Assembly: GCA_902551755.1 (NCBI GenBank)
Contig: CACDEB010000004.1
Coordinates: 1-64,000 of the forward strand
From: an uncultured Pelagibacteraceae bacterium
GTDB taxonomy: Bacteria; Pseudomonadota; Alphaproteobacteria; Pelagibacterales; Pelagibacteraceae
DNA length: 64,000 bases
Direction of reading: 5' to 3'
In this document: one piece after another, positions 8,245 through 17,751 of the stretch
Layout of the letters: each line of letters starts with the position of its first letter
Position numbering within the stretch: position 1 is the stretch's first letter
The notes under the pieces: model-generated
What the model saw: the letters and a program-made list of their open reading frames with translations, nothing else
The model's database searches: none
What the model was told of the DNA's origin: nothing
Program-made: the position numbers and the translations under genes

Positions 8245-9495
8245 ATGTCATCAAATAATATCAAAATATTATTATTTTCAGCATTTCTTTATTTTACTTT
8301 ATTGTCAGGTTTTTTTTTAAATGAGAGTTTAAATGGTGGGGCTTATAAAGACTGGCTTGGATCAAATTTAAATCCAATAAAAGATTTTTCGAAAAACTTT
8401 TATGAAACACTTAATAATTACGATAAATATAATCATAGACATTCCCCAGTATATTTAATTTTTTTGTCAACTTTTTTAAGATTCGACTTTTCTTTTGAAA
8501 TAATAAGATTAATTCACTTACATTTATCAATTCCCTTAATAATAATTTTTTATAAATGTTTGTGCTTAAAATTCAAAAATATTGAAAAATCGTATCTTAT
8601 ATTATTGGCTTTAGTTATTTTTTTGTCCCCAACTTTTAGATCTTTATCAATTTGGCCTGATAGTCGTCTACCAGGTCTATTATTTTTTACAACTGCAATT
8701 TATTTTTTTTTAAAATATGAGGAAACCAAGTCTGAAAAATTTATTTGGTTAACCTCATTATTTTTAGTAATTTCATCTTATATTAGTCCTAATTTCTCTT
8801 TATTCTTTTTTTATTTTTTTTACAATATATTTAAAAAGATTAGTCTCTCAAAAGTATTATTATTTTTTTTGTTAAACTTAATATTAGCATTTCCGATGTT
8901 TTTTTATATTTTTATTATGGGTGTAGATTTTATATCTTCTGGACAAACACCCGGATTAGATAATCAAAAAATCTCTTTAAATTATAATTTTGCAAATAAA
9001 ATTTTATTAATAAGCTCAATAATATTCTTTCATTTACTACCTGTATTAATATGGAAAAAACATTTTATAAATTTTTTAAGTTTCTTTAAGAAAAATATTA
9101 TGGTTATTTCTGTCGTTTCTGGAATTTTAATATACTTTTTTAATTACAAGATTGAATATACGGGTGGTGGATTTTTTTTTCACTTATCAAATTTTTTTTT
9201 TGAAAATAATTATTTATTTTATATTATTTCAATTATCTCACTATCATTTGTTATGTATTTATGTAAATTAAATACAAAAAATTCTTTATTTTTTTTTATA
9301 TTAATTTTAACAAATATTCAAAATACAGTTTATCATAAATATTATGAGCCATTATTGTTGATTGTATTTTTTACGATCTTTAAAAATGTAAGTGCTGAAT
9401 CTTTTTTGAAAAAAAAAAAGAATATCTTAGGTATATATGCTCTCAGTGTGTTTTTTATAGTTACGAAAATTTATAAAAATTATTATCTAATATGA
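8245..9495 (+). CDS. Polytopic membrane protein, possible GT-C glycosyltransferase
   Basis: From ATG at 8245 it is 416 residues with around ten hydrophobic helices. An in-frame codon at 8200 would overlap the transaldolase, so the later start is preferred. After the first helix, a loop holds YNHRHSPVYLIFLS, reminiscent of the HxPV-type loop after the catalytic acidic residue in GT-C enzymes. I do not recognise the family with confidence. It ends one base before the initiator tRNA on the other strand. Confidence 0.5.
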   Translation: MSSNNIKILLFSAFLYFTLLSGFFLNESLNGGAYKDWLGSNLNPIKDFSKNFYETLNNYDKYNHRHSPVYLIFLSTFLRFDFSFEIIRLIHLHLSIPLIIIFYKCLCLKFKNIEKSYLILLALVIFLSPTFRSLSIWPDSRLPGLLFFTTAIYFFLKYEETKSEKFIWLTSLFLVISSYISPNFSLFFFYFFYNIFKKISLSKVLLFFLLNLILAFPMFFYIFIMGVDFISSGQTPGLDNQKISLNYNFANKILLISSIIFFHLLPVLIWKKHFINFLSFFKKNIMVISVVSGILIYFFNYKIEYTGGGFFFHLSNFFFENNYLFYIISIISLSFVMYLCKLNTKNSLFFFILILTNIQNTVYHKYYEPLLLIVFFTIFKNVSAESFLKKKKNILGIYALSVFFIVTKIYKNYYLI

Positions 9496-9496
9496 T

Positions 9497-9573
<77 letters not shown>

Positions 9574-9576
9574 ATA

Positions 9577-9783
9577 TTAAATTCTATTTTTAAGTTTGTT
9601 AAGCTTCTTAACTCTTTTAATATTCTCTTGCAGGATTCTTTTTTTCTTTTCAGATGGTTTTTCGTAAGTGTTTTTAAGTTTGACTATCTTAAAAAATCCG
9701 TCTCTCTGAAGTTTTCTCTTTAAAACTCTCAAAGCTTGTTCTACATTATTATCTTTAACGTCTATTTTAATAACATCCTCCAA
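9577..9783 (-). CDS. rpsU: 30S ribosomal protein S21
   Basis: Small basic protein of the 30S platform that aids initiation. NNVEQALRVLKRKLQRDGFF and the KPSEKKKR...NIKRVKKL tail are typical S21. The start is unclear: the only conventional in-frame codon is TTG at 9783, and it is itself part of the sequence TTGGAGG, which looks like the ribosome-binding site. Just upstream is a run of nine T. An ATT codon four codons later would be well spaced behind GGAGG. The gene reads into the initiator tRNA 3 bases downstream. Confidence 0.9.
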   Translation of the reverse strand: MEDVIKIDVKDNNVEQALRVLKRKLQRDGFFKIVKLKNTYEKPSEKKKRILQENIKRVKKLNKLKNRI

Positions 9784-9831
9784 AAAAAAAGTTTAAATAA
9801 CACTTATAAAATTTCATGTCTATCAGTTTTT

Positions 9832-10416
9832 TTAAGAATTTTGACTTTGAGTTACTTTTAAAGCCTTCTCTTTTAATTTTTTCTCTCTCTTTATACGTCT
9901 TTCTGCTTTCTCACTTGCCTCTAGAAGGTCTTTTTGAGTGAATAAATTCATCGCAACAGGGTCTTTTGCATTTAAATTATTATAATTCCAGTAACTTTTA
10001 TTTCTGATAGATACAACTGAGTTTTTTGTTATACCCACAAGTTTGGCTATTTGGGAGTCCTTTAATTGCGGATAACTTTTAATTAGCCATAAAACAGAGT
10101 CTGGTTTATCTTGTCTTTTTGATAAAGGGACATATTTCTTAATTTTCTTTTCATCAGATGTTATTTCAACATCGGTACTAGTGATTTTTAATGCTCTATC
10201 TTGATCCTTGCTCGACAATTCGATTTCTTCCTTAGTCAGTTGTCCTGATGTGATAGGATTATAAGCTTTAATACCTTTTGCTACTTCACCATCTGCAATA
10301 CCCTGAACTTCTACCTCATGAAGGTTACAAAAATCAGCAATTTGTTTAAATGTTAAAGTTGTATTTTCTACAAGCCAAACAGCAGTTGCCATCGGCATTA
10401 ATGGCGTTATTGTCAT
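9832..10416 (-). CDS. DUF1013 family protein, TrcR-like cell cycle regulator
   Basis: A 194-residue soluble protein of the alphaproteobacterial DUF1013 family, annotated as cell cycle transcriptional regulator TrcR in Rhodobacter relatives. Two helix-turn-helix-like segments are visible: TLTFKQIADFCNLHEVEVQG near residue 20, and a second around residues 115-140 with SQIAKLVGITKNSVVSIRNK. The C-terminus is a basic helix rich in KR. It is flanked by ribosomal protein genes and starts one base after the rpmE stop, so its expression is probably tied to growth. DNA-binding role is family knowledge, not shown here. Confidence 0.75.
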   Translation of the reverse strand: MTITPLMPMATAVWLVENTTLTFKQIADFCNLHEVEVQGIADGEVAKGIKAYNPITSGQLTKEEIELSSKDQDRALKITSTDVEITSDEKKIKKYVPLSKRQDKPDSVLWLIKSYPQLKDSQIAKLVGITKNSVVSIRNKSYWNYNNLNAKDPVAMNLFTQKDLLEASEKAERRIKREKKLKEKALKVTQSQNS

Positions 10417-10417
10417 T

Positions 10418-10645
10418 TTATTTACTCTTAGATTTAAAGTTTTGGAATTTCTTATTGAACCTACTTACTCTTCCTTTATCGAGCAACTTTTGTTTACCAC
10501 CTGTCCAGGCTGAATGAGACTTTGGGTCAATTTCTAACTTTAAAACCTCTCCTTCAGAGCCCCATGTTGACTTAGTTTCAAATTGAGATCCATCTGTCAT
10601 CTCTACTTTGATGGTGTGATAGTTTGGGTGAATTTTTTTTTTCAT
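10418..10645 (-). CDS. rpmE: 50S ribosomal protein L31, cysteine-free
   Basis: A 75-residue protein beginning [19 protein letters not shown], with the [10 protein letters not shown] and [10 protein letters not shown] blocks of L31. It has no cysteine at all, so it lacks the zinc-binding CxxC set of the classical L31. The downstream TrcR-like gene begins one base after its stop. Confidence 0.95.
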   Translation of the reverse strand: MKKKIHPNYHTIKVEMTDGSQFETKSTWGSEGEVLKLEIDPKSHSAWTGGKQKLLDKGRVSRFNKKFQNFKSKSK

Positions 10646-10680
10646 AGATGAACTTATAGCAAATGAAAATTATAAAACAA

Positions 10681-11421
10681 TTAAAAGATAGAAATTTTGC
10701 TGTTAATTTCCTTTTCAATACTTTGGTTGGATGCAATTAGGCTTATATTTTCAGTTTTTTTTAAATCAATATCACTTAAAACTCCGCCAGCCTCTCTTAC
10801 TAATATTGAGCCTGCTGCAATGTCCCATAAACTTAAATTTTTGTGAAAACTTCCATCAAATCTTCCACATGACACATATGCAAGATCTAAAGCGGCACTA
10901 CCCGTAATTCGAATTGTCAAACCATCCGAAGAAATCTTTTTACTGTTTGATGAGAATAAGCATTCAGAAATTTCTCTTTTTTTTGAAACTCTTATGCTCT
11001 TATTATTCATGTATGCACCAGAATTTTTCTCTGCATAGTAGATTTCGTCTTTAATAGGATCAAATATTACGCCAGAAACAATTTCATTATCTAAAACTAA
11101 GCCAACTGAAATACAGAAATGGGGTATGCCATTTATAAAATTTGTTGTGCCATCTATTGGATCAATAACCCAGAAGTTTTCTTTATCTTCATTTTTAATA
11201 AAACCACTCTCCTCAGTTAAAAAAGAATATTTTTTTTTTGATTTAGATAGTTCATTAACCAAAATATCCTCGACTTTTCTATCTGAATTTGTAACAAAGT
11301 TTTTGGGTCCCTTTACTGAAACTTGAAGTTTTTCAACTTCTCCGAAGTCTCTTATCAATACTTTAGAAACTTTTTCACAAGACTTTATCATTAAATTTAG
11401 GTTCGGAGAAATCGAATTCAT
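10681..11421 (-). CDS. suhB: Inositol monophosphatase family protein
   Basis: A 246-residue Mg-dependent phosphatase. The metal ligands are seen in order: FLTEESGF, then WVIDPIDGTTNFINGIP, then SLWDIAAGSILVREAGG near the C-terminus. SuhB-type members act on inositol-1-phosphate, and in E. coli SuhB also aids rRNA antitermination; which role holds here cannot be told. It starts 2 bases after the efp stop and lies beside translation genes, which would suit the second role. Confidence 0.88.
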   Translation of the reverse strand: MNSISPNLNLMIKSCEKVSKVLIRDFGEVEKLQVSVKGPKNFVTNSDRKVEDILVNELSKSKKKYSFLTEESGFIKNEDKENFWVIDPIDGTTNFINGIPHFCISVGLVLDNEIVSGVIFDPIKDEIYYAEKNSGAYMNNKSIRVSKKREISECLFSSNSKKISSDGLTIRITGSAALDLAYVSCGRFDGSFHKNLSLWDIAAGSILVREAGGVLSDIDLKKTENISLIASNQSIEKEINSKISIF

Positions 11422-11423
11422 GT

Positions 11424-11984
11424 TTATAATTTTTTTATATACTCAATTGTTCTTGTATCTACTAATACTTCATCTCCACTTTCTATAAATGGCGGAACTT
11501 GAATTTTTATATCATTTTCTAAAATTGCAGGCTTGTAAGATGACGAGACTGTTTGACCTTTTAATGCAACATCAGTTGATTTTATTTTAAATTGCACTTG
11601 ATTTGGTAACTCAATATTTATAGCTTTATCTTCATGAAATATCAGTTCTACACTTAAGTTTTCTTTTAGTAGTTTGCCTTTTTCTCCAATTATGTTTTTT
11701 TTAACTTCTACTTGTTCAAAATTTTTTTGATTTATGAAGTAGTAATTTATTTCATCATCATACAAATAATTAAATTCAATATTTTCTATGCTTGCTTTCT
11801 CTATCGTATCGTTAGACCTGAACCTCTCATTCAGCTTTGTACTCTTATTAATACTTTTCATTTCAACTTGGCAAAAGGCTCCACCCTTACCAGGTTTGAC
11901 GTGTTGAGTTTTTAAGATTTCCCATAGATCATCTTTGTATTCAATTAACATTCCAACTTTAATTTCATTAGCGTTTATTTTCAT
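11424..11984 (-). CDS. efp: Elongation factor P
   Basis: A 186-residue, three-beta-barrel protein that relieves ribosome stalling at polyproline. The tip loop HVKPGKGGAF places K33 at the position modified by EpmA in E. coli; no epmA is in this window. DTRTIEYIKK at the C-terminus resembles the family signature. Its start overlaps the end of thiE by 4 bases. Confidence 0.95.
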   Translation of the reverse strand: MKINANEIKVGMLIEYKDDLWEILKTQHVKPGKGGAFCQVEMKSINKSTKLNERFRSNDTIEKASIENIEFNYLYDDEINYYFINQKNFEQVEVKKNIIGEKGKLLKENLSVELIFHEDKAINIELPNQVQFKIKSTDVALKGQTVSSSYKPAILENDIKIQVPPFIESGDEVLVDTRTIEYIKKL

Positions 11985-12586
11985 ACAAATTTTTTAATTG
12001 CTTTAACTGGTTTTTTATTCCAAATGCCTCCTGAGATAGCTAAAAAGTCTGGTTTATGCAACAGAAGTTTTCTAAAATTTTTATTATTTATACCTCCAAT
12101 TACAACAACGGGTATTTTTGTGAATTTTTTAACCCAAGATATTAAACCTGGTTTTGCAATGTAATTTATTTTTTTCGTTTTTGATTTGAAAAAAGCGCCT
12201 ATCGCAATATAATTTGCACCATCTTTAACCGCCTGTTTAATCAATTTTTTTGAATTATGACACGTAATACCAATGATTTTTTTTCTTAAAATTTTCCTTG
12301 CAAGTTTAATATTCATATCACTTTGGCCTAAATGACAACCATCTGCACTAATTTTTTTTGCTAGGTTTGGATCGTCATTTACTATTAATTTTACCTTATA
12401 CTTTTTACAAATTTTTTTGATTTTAATTGCAATTTCTTTTCTCTCAATCAAAGAGTATTGTTTTAGTCTTAATTGAAAAAAACTAATTAAATTTGAACTG
12501 AGAACTACGTTTAAATTATTATAAAAACTCTTCTTTATTTTGTTTGGTGAAATTAAATAAATAAACCTTTTTTTACTGACTCTCAA
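11981..12586 (-). CDS. thiE: Thiamine phosphate synthase
   Basis: A TIM-barrel enzyme that joins hydroxymethylpyrimidine diphosphate to thiazole phosphate. LIVNDDPNLAKKISADGCHLGQ binds the pyrimidine diphosphate, IIGITCHN follows, and AIGAFFKSKTKK and PVVVIGGINNKN are the later phosphate-binding strands. The sequence is lysine-rich and somewhat diverged. The open frame extends to another TTG at 12616; the TTG at 12586 gives a better N-terminus (RVSKKRFIYLISP) and overlaps the fba end by 14 bases. No TPP riboswitch is possible in front, since the gene is embedded in the operon. Confidence 0.8.
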   Translation of the reverse strand: MRVSKKRFIYLISPNKIKKSFYNNLNVVLSSNLISFFQLRLKQYSLIERKEIAIKIKKICKKYKVKLIVNDDPNLAKKISADGCHLGQSDMNIKLARKILRKKIIGITCHNSKKLIKQAVKDGANYIAIGAFFKSKTKKINYIAKPGLISWVKKFTKIPVVVIGGINNKNFRKLLLHKPDFLAISGGIWNKKPVKAIKKFV

Positions 12587-13583
12587 TTTCTTTAGACCAT
12601 TTTCCTTGAGCAGCAAGAGTATTCATTTTTGCTCTGTGGTTAAATACTTTTTGAGTTCCTTCAATATCTTTTATATTTTTCGACCAAAATTTAAGAGCAC
12701 CTTGCTGCAATGCTCTTCCGTAGGAGTAACTCATTATAAAACCAGTCTTATTCAATTTATTTATCAAATTTAAATTTTCTGTTGCTTCCAGCTCTGATTG
12801 TCCACCAGATAAAAAAGCTATACCAGGAACTTCCAAGGGTACAGAACTTTTCAAGCAGTCCAAGGTTAATTTTGCAACCTCTTCATTAGAGATTTTTTCC
12901 TTTGATTTATTTCCAGCTAGAATCATATTTGGTTTTAATATTACTCCTTTTAAATCAACTTTATGAAGAATGAGCTCCTCAAAACATTTCTTAATGACCT
13001 CGGAGGTTTTTTGAAAACACTCTTCAGCGGAATGGTCTCCATCCATTAAAACCTCTGGTTCAACAATTGGCACCATATTACATTCTTGTACTAATGCGGA
13101 ATACCTAGCTAACGCGTGTGCATTAGAATGAATAGATAATTTGCTCGGGAAATCTTTTGATATATTGTAAACACCTCTCCATTTAGTGAACTTTGCTCCA
13201 AGTTTATAGTATTCTTTTAGTCTATCCCTTAAACCATCTAACCCCTCTGTAATTTTTTCATTTGGTGACCCAGCTAAAACTTTTGCACCGGTATCTACTT
13301 TTATTCCTGCACAAGATCCCATACCCTCAATTAATTCTGGTATCTTGTTTTTTTTTGAAGATGTCTGCTTAATTGTTTCGTCGTACAAAATAACTCCACC
13401 AATACAATTTTTCATTTCTGATGAACAAAAAAGAGTTTCTCTAAAAAGTAATCTATTTTCTGGGGTTGAAGGCACACCTACACCATCTAGCCTTTTGGTC
13501 ATTGTTCCTGTACTTTCATCTGCAGCTAGGATTCCTTTACCATTTTCAAGAATTTTATTTACAATATTATTTAGTTCAGACAT
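12573..13583 (-). CDS. fba: Fructose-bisphosphate aldolase, class I
   Basis: A 336-residue Schiff-base aldolase of the class otherwise common in eukaryotes. GKGILAADESTGTMTKRL is the class I N-terminal block, VPIVEPEVLMDGDH and GVILKPNMIL surround the catalytic lysine of the LKPNM motif, and AFLSGGQSE binds phosphate. It cleaves fructose-1,6-bisphosphate and possibly sedoheptulose bisphosphate, in either direction. It sits one base after pgk in the tkt-gap-pgk-fba operon. The absence of a zinc requirement fits other zinc-sparing choices nearby. Confidence 0.95.
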   Translation of the reverse strand: MSELNNIVNKILENGKGILAADESTGTMTKRLDGVGVPSTPENRLLFRETLFCSSEMKNCIGGVILYDETIKQTSSKKNKIPELIEGMGSCAGIKVDTGAKVLAGSPNEKITEGLDGLRDRLKEYYKLGAKFTKWRGVYNISKDFPSKLSIHSNAHALARYSALVQECNMVPIVEPEVLMDGDHSAEECFQKTSEVIKKCFEELILHKVDLKGVILKPNMILAGNKSKEKISNEEVAKLTLDCLKSSVPLEVPGIAFLSGGQSELEATENLNLINKLNKTGFIMSYSYGRALQQGALKFWSKNIKDIEGTQKVFNHRAKMNTLAAQGKWSKEIESQ

Positions 13584-13584
13584 G

Positions 13585-14763
13585 TTAATTTAAAGCTTTT
13601 ATACCAGGAAGTTCTTTGCCTTCAAGATATTCTAAAAAAGCTCCACCAGCAGTTGAAACAAAATTAAAATCATTTATTGCGTTTATCTGATTTAACACTG
13701 CAATTGTATCTCCACCTCCTGCAACAGAAAAAATTGAATTATTTTTATTTTTTTTAATAATCATTTTTGCTATTTCATAACTACCTAAAGCAAAATTTGG
13801 ATTTTCAAAATAACCTGCCGGACCATTCCACAAAACAGTTTTACTATTTTCGATAATATCTTTAATTTCTTTTAAACTTTTCGGGCCAATATCAAGAATA
13901 AAATCATCGGCTGATATTTCAGTTAAGTCTTTAATTTGGGGTTTGTCATCCATGCTTTTTCCAATTTTGACATCTTTTGGATAAATTATTGAACATGAGT
14001 GCTCATAAGAGTTTTTAAAAATATTTTCTATTTCTTTTTCACAATTCTCCTCCCTAATTGACTTTCCAATTAAATTTCCTTTATAGCTCAAGATATTATT
14101 TGCCATTCCACCAACAACAATAATGTTATCAAATTTTGGTATTAGATTTTTAATTAAATTAATCTTAGTTGAAATTTTTGATCCTCCAATGATACATGTA
14201 ATTGGTCTTTTTATTTCACTCGTTACTTTCTTGAGAGCATTTATTTCAGTTTCTAGTTGCAACCCAGCAAATGACGGCAAAAATTCAGTAATTTTACTTA
14301 TTGAGGCGTGAGCTCTGTGTGAGCAAGAAAAAGCATCATTTACATAAATGTCTGCAAGACTCGCCAATTGTTTTGAAAAATTTGTGTCATTTTTTTCTTC
14401 TTCTTCATAAAACCTGATATTCTCTAAAAATATAATTTGACCATCGAAATTTTTAAATAATTTATCTTTTTTAATCTTAAAGATATTTTCATTAATGAGT
14501 TTGATTTTTTTATTTATTTTACTTTCTAAATTTTCACAAATCGGTTTCAAAGAAAGTTCTTTGTTTACTTTTCCTTTAGGTCTCCCAACGTGTGAAATTA
14601 TAACTATCTTGCAATTTTTTTTTATTAAAAAATTAATTACAGGTAAAATCTTATCAATTCTTGTTTGGTCTGTGATAACCCCATTTTTTAATGGAACATT
14701 CAAATCCAATCTTAATAATATTACCTTTTGATTAATATTTTCTTGATCTTTAATATTGTTCAT
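13585..14763 (-). CDS. pgk: Phosphoglycerate kinase
   Basis: A 392-residue two-domain kinase. ILLRLDLNVPLKNG is the signature near the N-terminus, ISHVGRPKG and NDAFSCSHRAHAS are substrate-binding blocks, and VAGGGDTIAVL plus FVSTAGGAFLEYLEG form the nucleotide site. Transfers phosphate between 1,3-bisphosphoglycerate and ADP. The gap stop and pgk start share one base, so the two sequential enzymes are coupled. Confidence 0.96.
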   Translation of the reverse strand: MNNIKDQENINQKVILLRLDLNVPLKNGVITDQTRIDKILPVINFLIKKNCKIVIISHVGRPKGKVNKELSLKPICENLESKINKKIKLINENIFKIKKDKLFKNFDGQIIFLENIRFYEEEEKNDTNFSKQLASLADIYVNDAFSCSHRAHASISKITEFLPSFAGLQLETEINALKKVTSEIKRPITCIIGGSKISTKINLIKNLIPKFDNIIVVGGMANNILSYKGNLIGKSIREENCEKEIENIFKNSYEHSCSIIYPKDVKIGKSMDDKPQIKDLTEISADDFILDIGPKSLKEIKDIIENSKTVLWNGPAGYFENPNFALGSYEIAKMIIKKNKNNSIFSVAGGGDTIAVLNQINAINDFNFVSTAGGAFLEYLEGKELPGIKALN

Positions 14764-15770
14764 TAAGAAATTTTATGTAAATACGTCGCAATATCACACA
14801 TTCTATTTGAAAAACCCCACTCATTGTCATACCAAGCAGAAATTTTACCCATATTTTTACCTATAACATTTGTTAATGATGCATCCACTATAGAGGAAGC
14901 TGAGTTGTGATTAAAATCAATTGAAACAAGTTTTTCTTCTGTAATTTCTAAAACTTTAATTTTCTGTTTCTTGCTAAAGTTTTTAAAAGCAGAGTTAATT
15001 TTTTCAACAGATAGATCTTTTTTGGAGCAAAATATTAATTCAATTAAAGAAACGTTTGGGGTTGGTATTCTCATTGCTACACCCTCCAGCTTTCCTTTTA
15101 AAGAAGGTATAATTTCACCAATCGCTTTTGAGGCACCAGTCGAGGTTGGTACTATTGATTGACTAGCTGTTCTTGCTCTTCTTATATCTTTATGTGAATT
15201 ATCTAAAATCCTTTGATCAGTTGTAAAAGAATGAATTGTGGTCATAAAACCTTTTTCAATTTCAAAATTTTCATTTAAAACATGAGCGACAGGCGCAAGA
15301 CAATTAGTTGTACAAGATGCGGCAGATATAATTTTATCTTCCTTCTTAATTTCTTTTTCGTTAACTCCAAATACTATTGTCTTATCAGCATTTTTGCATG
15401 GAGCTGAAACAATAACTTTTTTTGCTCCATTACTTAAATGTGGAATTAGTTTTTCCTTAGAATTAAATTTACCAGTGCATTCAAGTACAAAATCAACATC
15501 ATTGTCTTTCCAATTAATTTCTTCCAGCTTATCTATTTGTGAATAATAAATTTTATTACCATTAATATTTATATAGCTTTTTTCTATTGATATATCCGCG
15601 TTGAATTTTCCGTGAATACTATCTCTTTTCAGTAAAGCACAAGCAGTCTCAATGTCAGCTCTATTATTTATATGTTGAATTTTTAGGTTAGAATGATCTT
15701 CTTCAAATATTGATCGAACCACCATTCTACCAATTCTACCTAAACCGTTTATCCCAATTTTAGTTTTCAT
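14763..15770 (-). CDS. gap: Glyceraldehyde-3-phosphate dehydrogenase, altered cofactor pocket
   Basis: A 335-residue type I GAPDH. SAASCTTNCLAPVA carries catalytic C153, H180 is its partner, and INGLGRIGR is the dinucleotide loop. Two positions that control cofactor choice differ from standard NAD enzymes: the usual NDL after the second strand is N35-N36-R37, and the usual LP before HKD is N191-S192. Loss of the acidic residue, a nearby arginine and the serine all favour NADP binding, so this may use NADP or both cofactors. It overlaps tkt by 4 bases upstream and pgk by 1 base downstream. Confidence 0.94.
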   Translation of the reverse strand: MKTKIGINGLGRIGRMVVRSIFEEDHSNLKIQHINNRADIETACALLKRDSIHGKFNADISIEKSYININGNKIYYSQIDKLEEINWKDNDVDFVLECTGKFNSKEKLIPHLSNGAKKVIVSAPCKNADKTIVFGVNEKEIKKEDKIISAASCTTNCLAPVAHVLNENFEIEKGFMTTIHSFTTDQRILDNSHKDIRRARTASQSIVPTSTGASKAIGEIIPSLKGKLEGVAMRIPTPNVSLIELIFCSKKDLSVEKINSAFKNFSKKQKIKVLEITEEKLVSIDFNHNSASSIVDASLTNVIGKNMGKISAWYDNEWGFSNRMCDIATYLHKIS

Positions 15771-17701
15771 AAATTTTTCTTTATTTTTTGTACAATATTT
15801 TCAACATCTAATTCAAAGTGTTTATAAATATCTTTATAAGGTGCACTCTTACCAAAATTATCTATTCCTAAATTTAATCCATTGGTTCCTGTATATTTTT
15901 TCCAATAACTAGTTTCAGATGCTTCTATAGAAACTTTCAGCGTATCTTCTTGCAAAATATCTTTTTTATAGTCATGGTTTTGACTATCAAATATTTCATG
16001 ACATGGCATTGATATAACTTTTGAATAGATATTTTCTGTGGCTAATTTATGACTTACTTTTATTGCGAGATCAGTTTCAGAGCCTGTCGCTAATAGAGAT
16101 ACCTTAAGATTATCTCCATTTCTTAAAATTTCATAAGCTCCTTTTGAGCAAAGATTGTTAGTGATCACCTCTTTTCTTACAGGTTCTATTTTTTGTCTTG
16201 TTAGGGCGATTACACTTGGTTTATTTTTACTTTCTAAAGCCAACTGCCAACATTCAAAAGTTTCAATGGTATCGGATGGTCTAAACACATTTAAGTTTGG
16301 TATAGATCTCAACATTGCGAGCTGTTCAACAGGTTGATGGGTTGGACCGTCTTCTCCAAGACCAATTGAGTCATGGGTTAAAACATAAATAACTCTTTGG
16401 CCCATCATTGCAGCCAATCTGATAGAGGGCTTGCAATAATCACTGAATATTAAAAAAGTTCCACCATATGGAATAAGATTACTATGCAATGAGATTCCAT
16501 TCATAATTCCACACATTGCGTGTTCTCTCACTCCATAATGAATATAATTTCCCCCAAAATTTCCTGGCTTAATTATTTTATGATTTTTTGTTTTTGTATT
16601 ATTTGAACCTGCAAGATCAGCAGAGCCACCGATTAAATTTGGTAGTTTTGAGACTATATCTAAAAATTTTTCTGAAGATTTCCTAGTTGCAATTGGTTCT
16701 AGCGATTTTAAATAATCATTTTTCACTTGCTCTATTTCGCTTGTAATCTCATCGTTAAAAATATTGAATTCAGGCTCGAATGTTTTATTTTTTTCTGCTT
16801 TTGAAGAGGCGCTTTCCCCTATTTTTCTCCACTCACTTAAAATTTTTTCAGGGATTTTAAAAGGCTCATAATTCCATTTTAATTTTTTTCTTACTAGCTT
16901 TACCTCATCAGTACCTAGCGGGCTTCCATGCGATGATGCTTTCCCACTTTTATTTGGTGAGCCATAACCAATTTTAGTCTTACAAGAAATAGCAAATGGT
17001 TTTTTTGAATTTTGGGCTTTTTTTAATGCGGTAAAAATTTGTTTATCATTATGACCGTCTATTTCTAAATAGCTCCAACCATAACTCTCAAATCTTTTTT
17101 TTGTGTTATCAGAAACAGCAAGATTAGTAGGACCATCAATCGAGATTGAATTATTATCAAAAAGAAGTATCAAATTTTTTAATTTTATATGACCCGCAAA
17201 ACTTAAGGCTTCATGGCTTATTCCTTCCATAAGGCATCCATCACCTGCCAAGACATAAGTTTTATGATCTATCTTTTTTTTTCCTAACCTCTTTTTTAAT
17301 ATTTCTTCAGCAAGCGCAAAACCCACAGCATTTGATATACCTTGTCCTAATGGACCAGTCGTGGTCTCTATCCCTGAATTAGAATGATATTCAGGATGTC
17401 CGGCACAAATACAATCAAGTTTTCTAAAGTTTTTAATGTCATCTATAGAAACACTTTTGTAACCAGTTAAATATAAAAGTGAGTAAAGAAGCATAGACCC
17501 ATGACCAGCAGAAAGAACGAACCTATCTCTATTAAACCAACTAGGATCTTTAGGATCAAATCGTAAAAAGTTTTTAAATAAAACTGTAGCAACATCAGCC
17601 ATTCCCATTGGCATTCCAGGATGACCAGAATTTGCTGCTTCAACAGCATCTAAAGATAGAAATCTTACAGCATTAGCTAAATCTTTATGTTTTATTTTCA
17701 A
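15767..17701 (-). CDS. tkt: Transketolase
   Basis: A 644-residue thiamine diphosphate enzyme. SGHPGMPMGMADVATVL and LSAGHGSMLLYSLLYLTGY are the N-terminal blocks; GDGCLMEGISHEA through NNSI is the TPP motif; YGVREHAMCGIMNG carries the activating glutamate; GEDGPTHQPVEQLAMLR is the pyrimidine domain block. It opens the operon tkt-gap-pgk-fba and with transaldolase makes the non-oxidative pentose phosphate pathway. Its promoter should lie in the 50-base divergent gap to the gene at 17752. Confidence 0.97.
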   Translation of the reverse strand: MKIKHKDLANAVRFLSLDAVEAANSGHPGMPMGMADVATVLFKNFLRFDPKDPSWFNRDRFVLSAGHGSMLLYSLLYLTGYKSVSIDDIKNFRKLDCICAGHPEYHSNSGIETTTGPLGQGISNAVGFALAEEILKKRLGKKKIDHKTYVLAGDGCLMEGISHEALSFAGHIKLKNLILLFDNNSISIDGPTNLAVSDNTKKRFESYGWSYLEIDGHNDKQIFTALKKAQNSKKPFAISCKTKIGYGSPNKSGKASSHGSPLGTDEVKLVRKKLKWNYEPFKIPEKILSEWRKIGESASSKAEKNKTFEPEFNIFNDEITSEIEQVKNDYLKSLEPIATRKSSEKFLDIVSKLPNLIGGSADLAGSNNTKTKNHKIIKPGNFGGNYIHYGVREHAMCGIMNGISLHSNLIPYGGTFLIFSDYCKPSIRLAAMMGQRVIYVLTHDSIGLGEDGPTHQPVEQLAMLRSIPNLNVFRPSDTIETFECWQLALESKNKPSVIALTRQKIEPVRKEVITNNLCSKGAYEILRNGDNLKVSLLATGSETDLAIKVSHKLATENIYSKVISMPCHEIFDSQNHDYKKDILQEDTLKVSIEASETSYWKKYTGTNGLNLGIDNFGKSAPYKDIYKHFELDVENIVQKIKKNL

Positions 17702-17751
17702 AAATATTCCTATCTAGACTAAGAGACTCATTAATATATAATTATATATAT

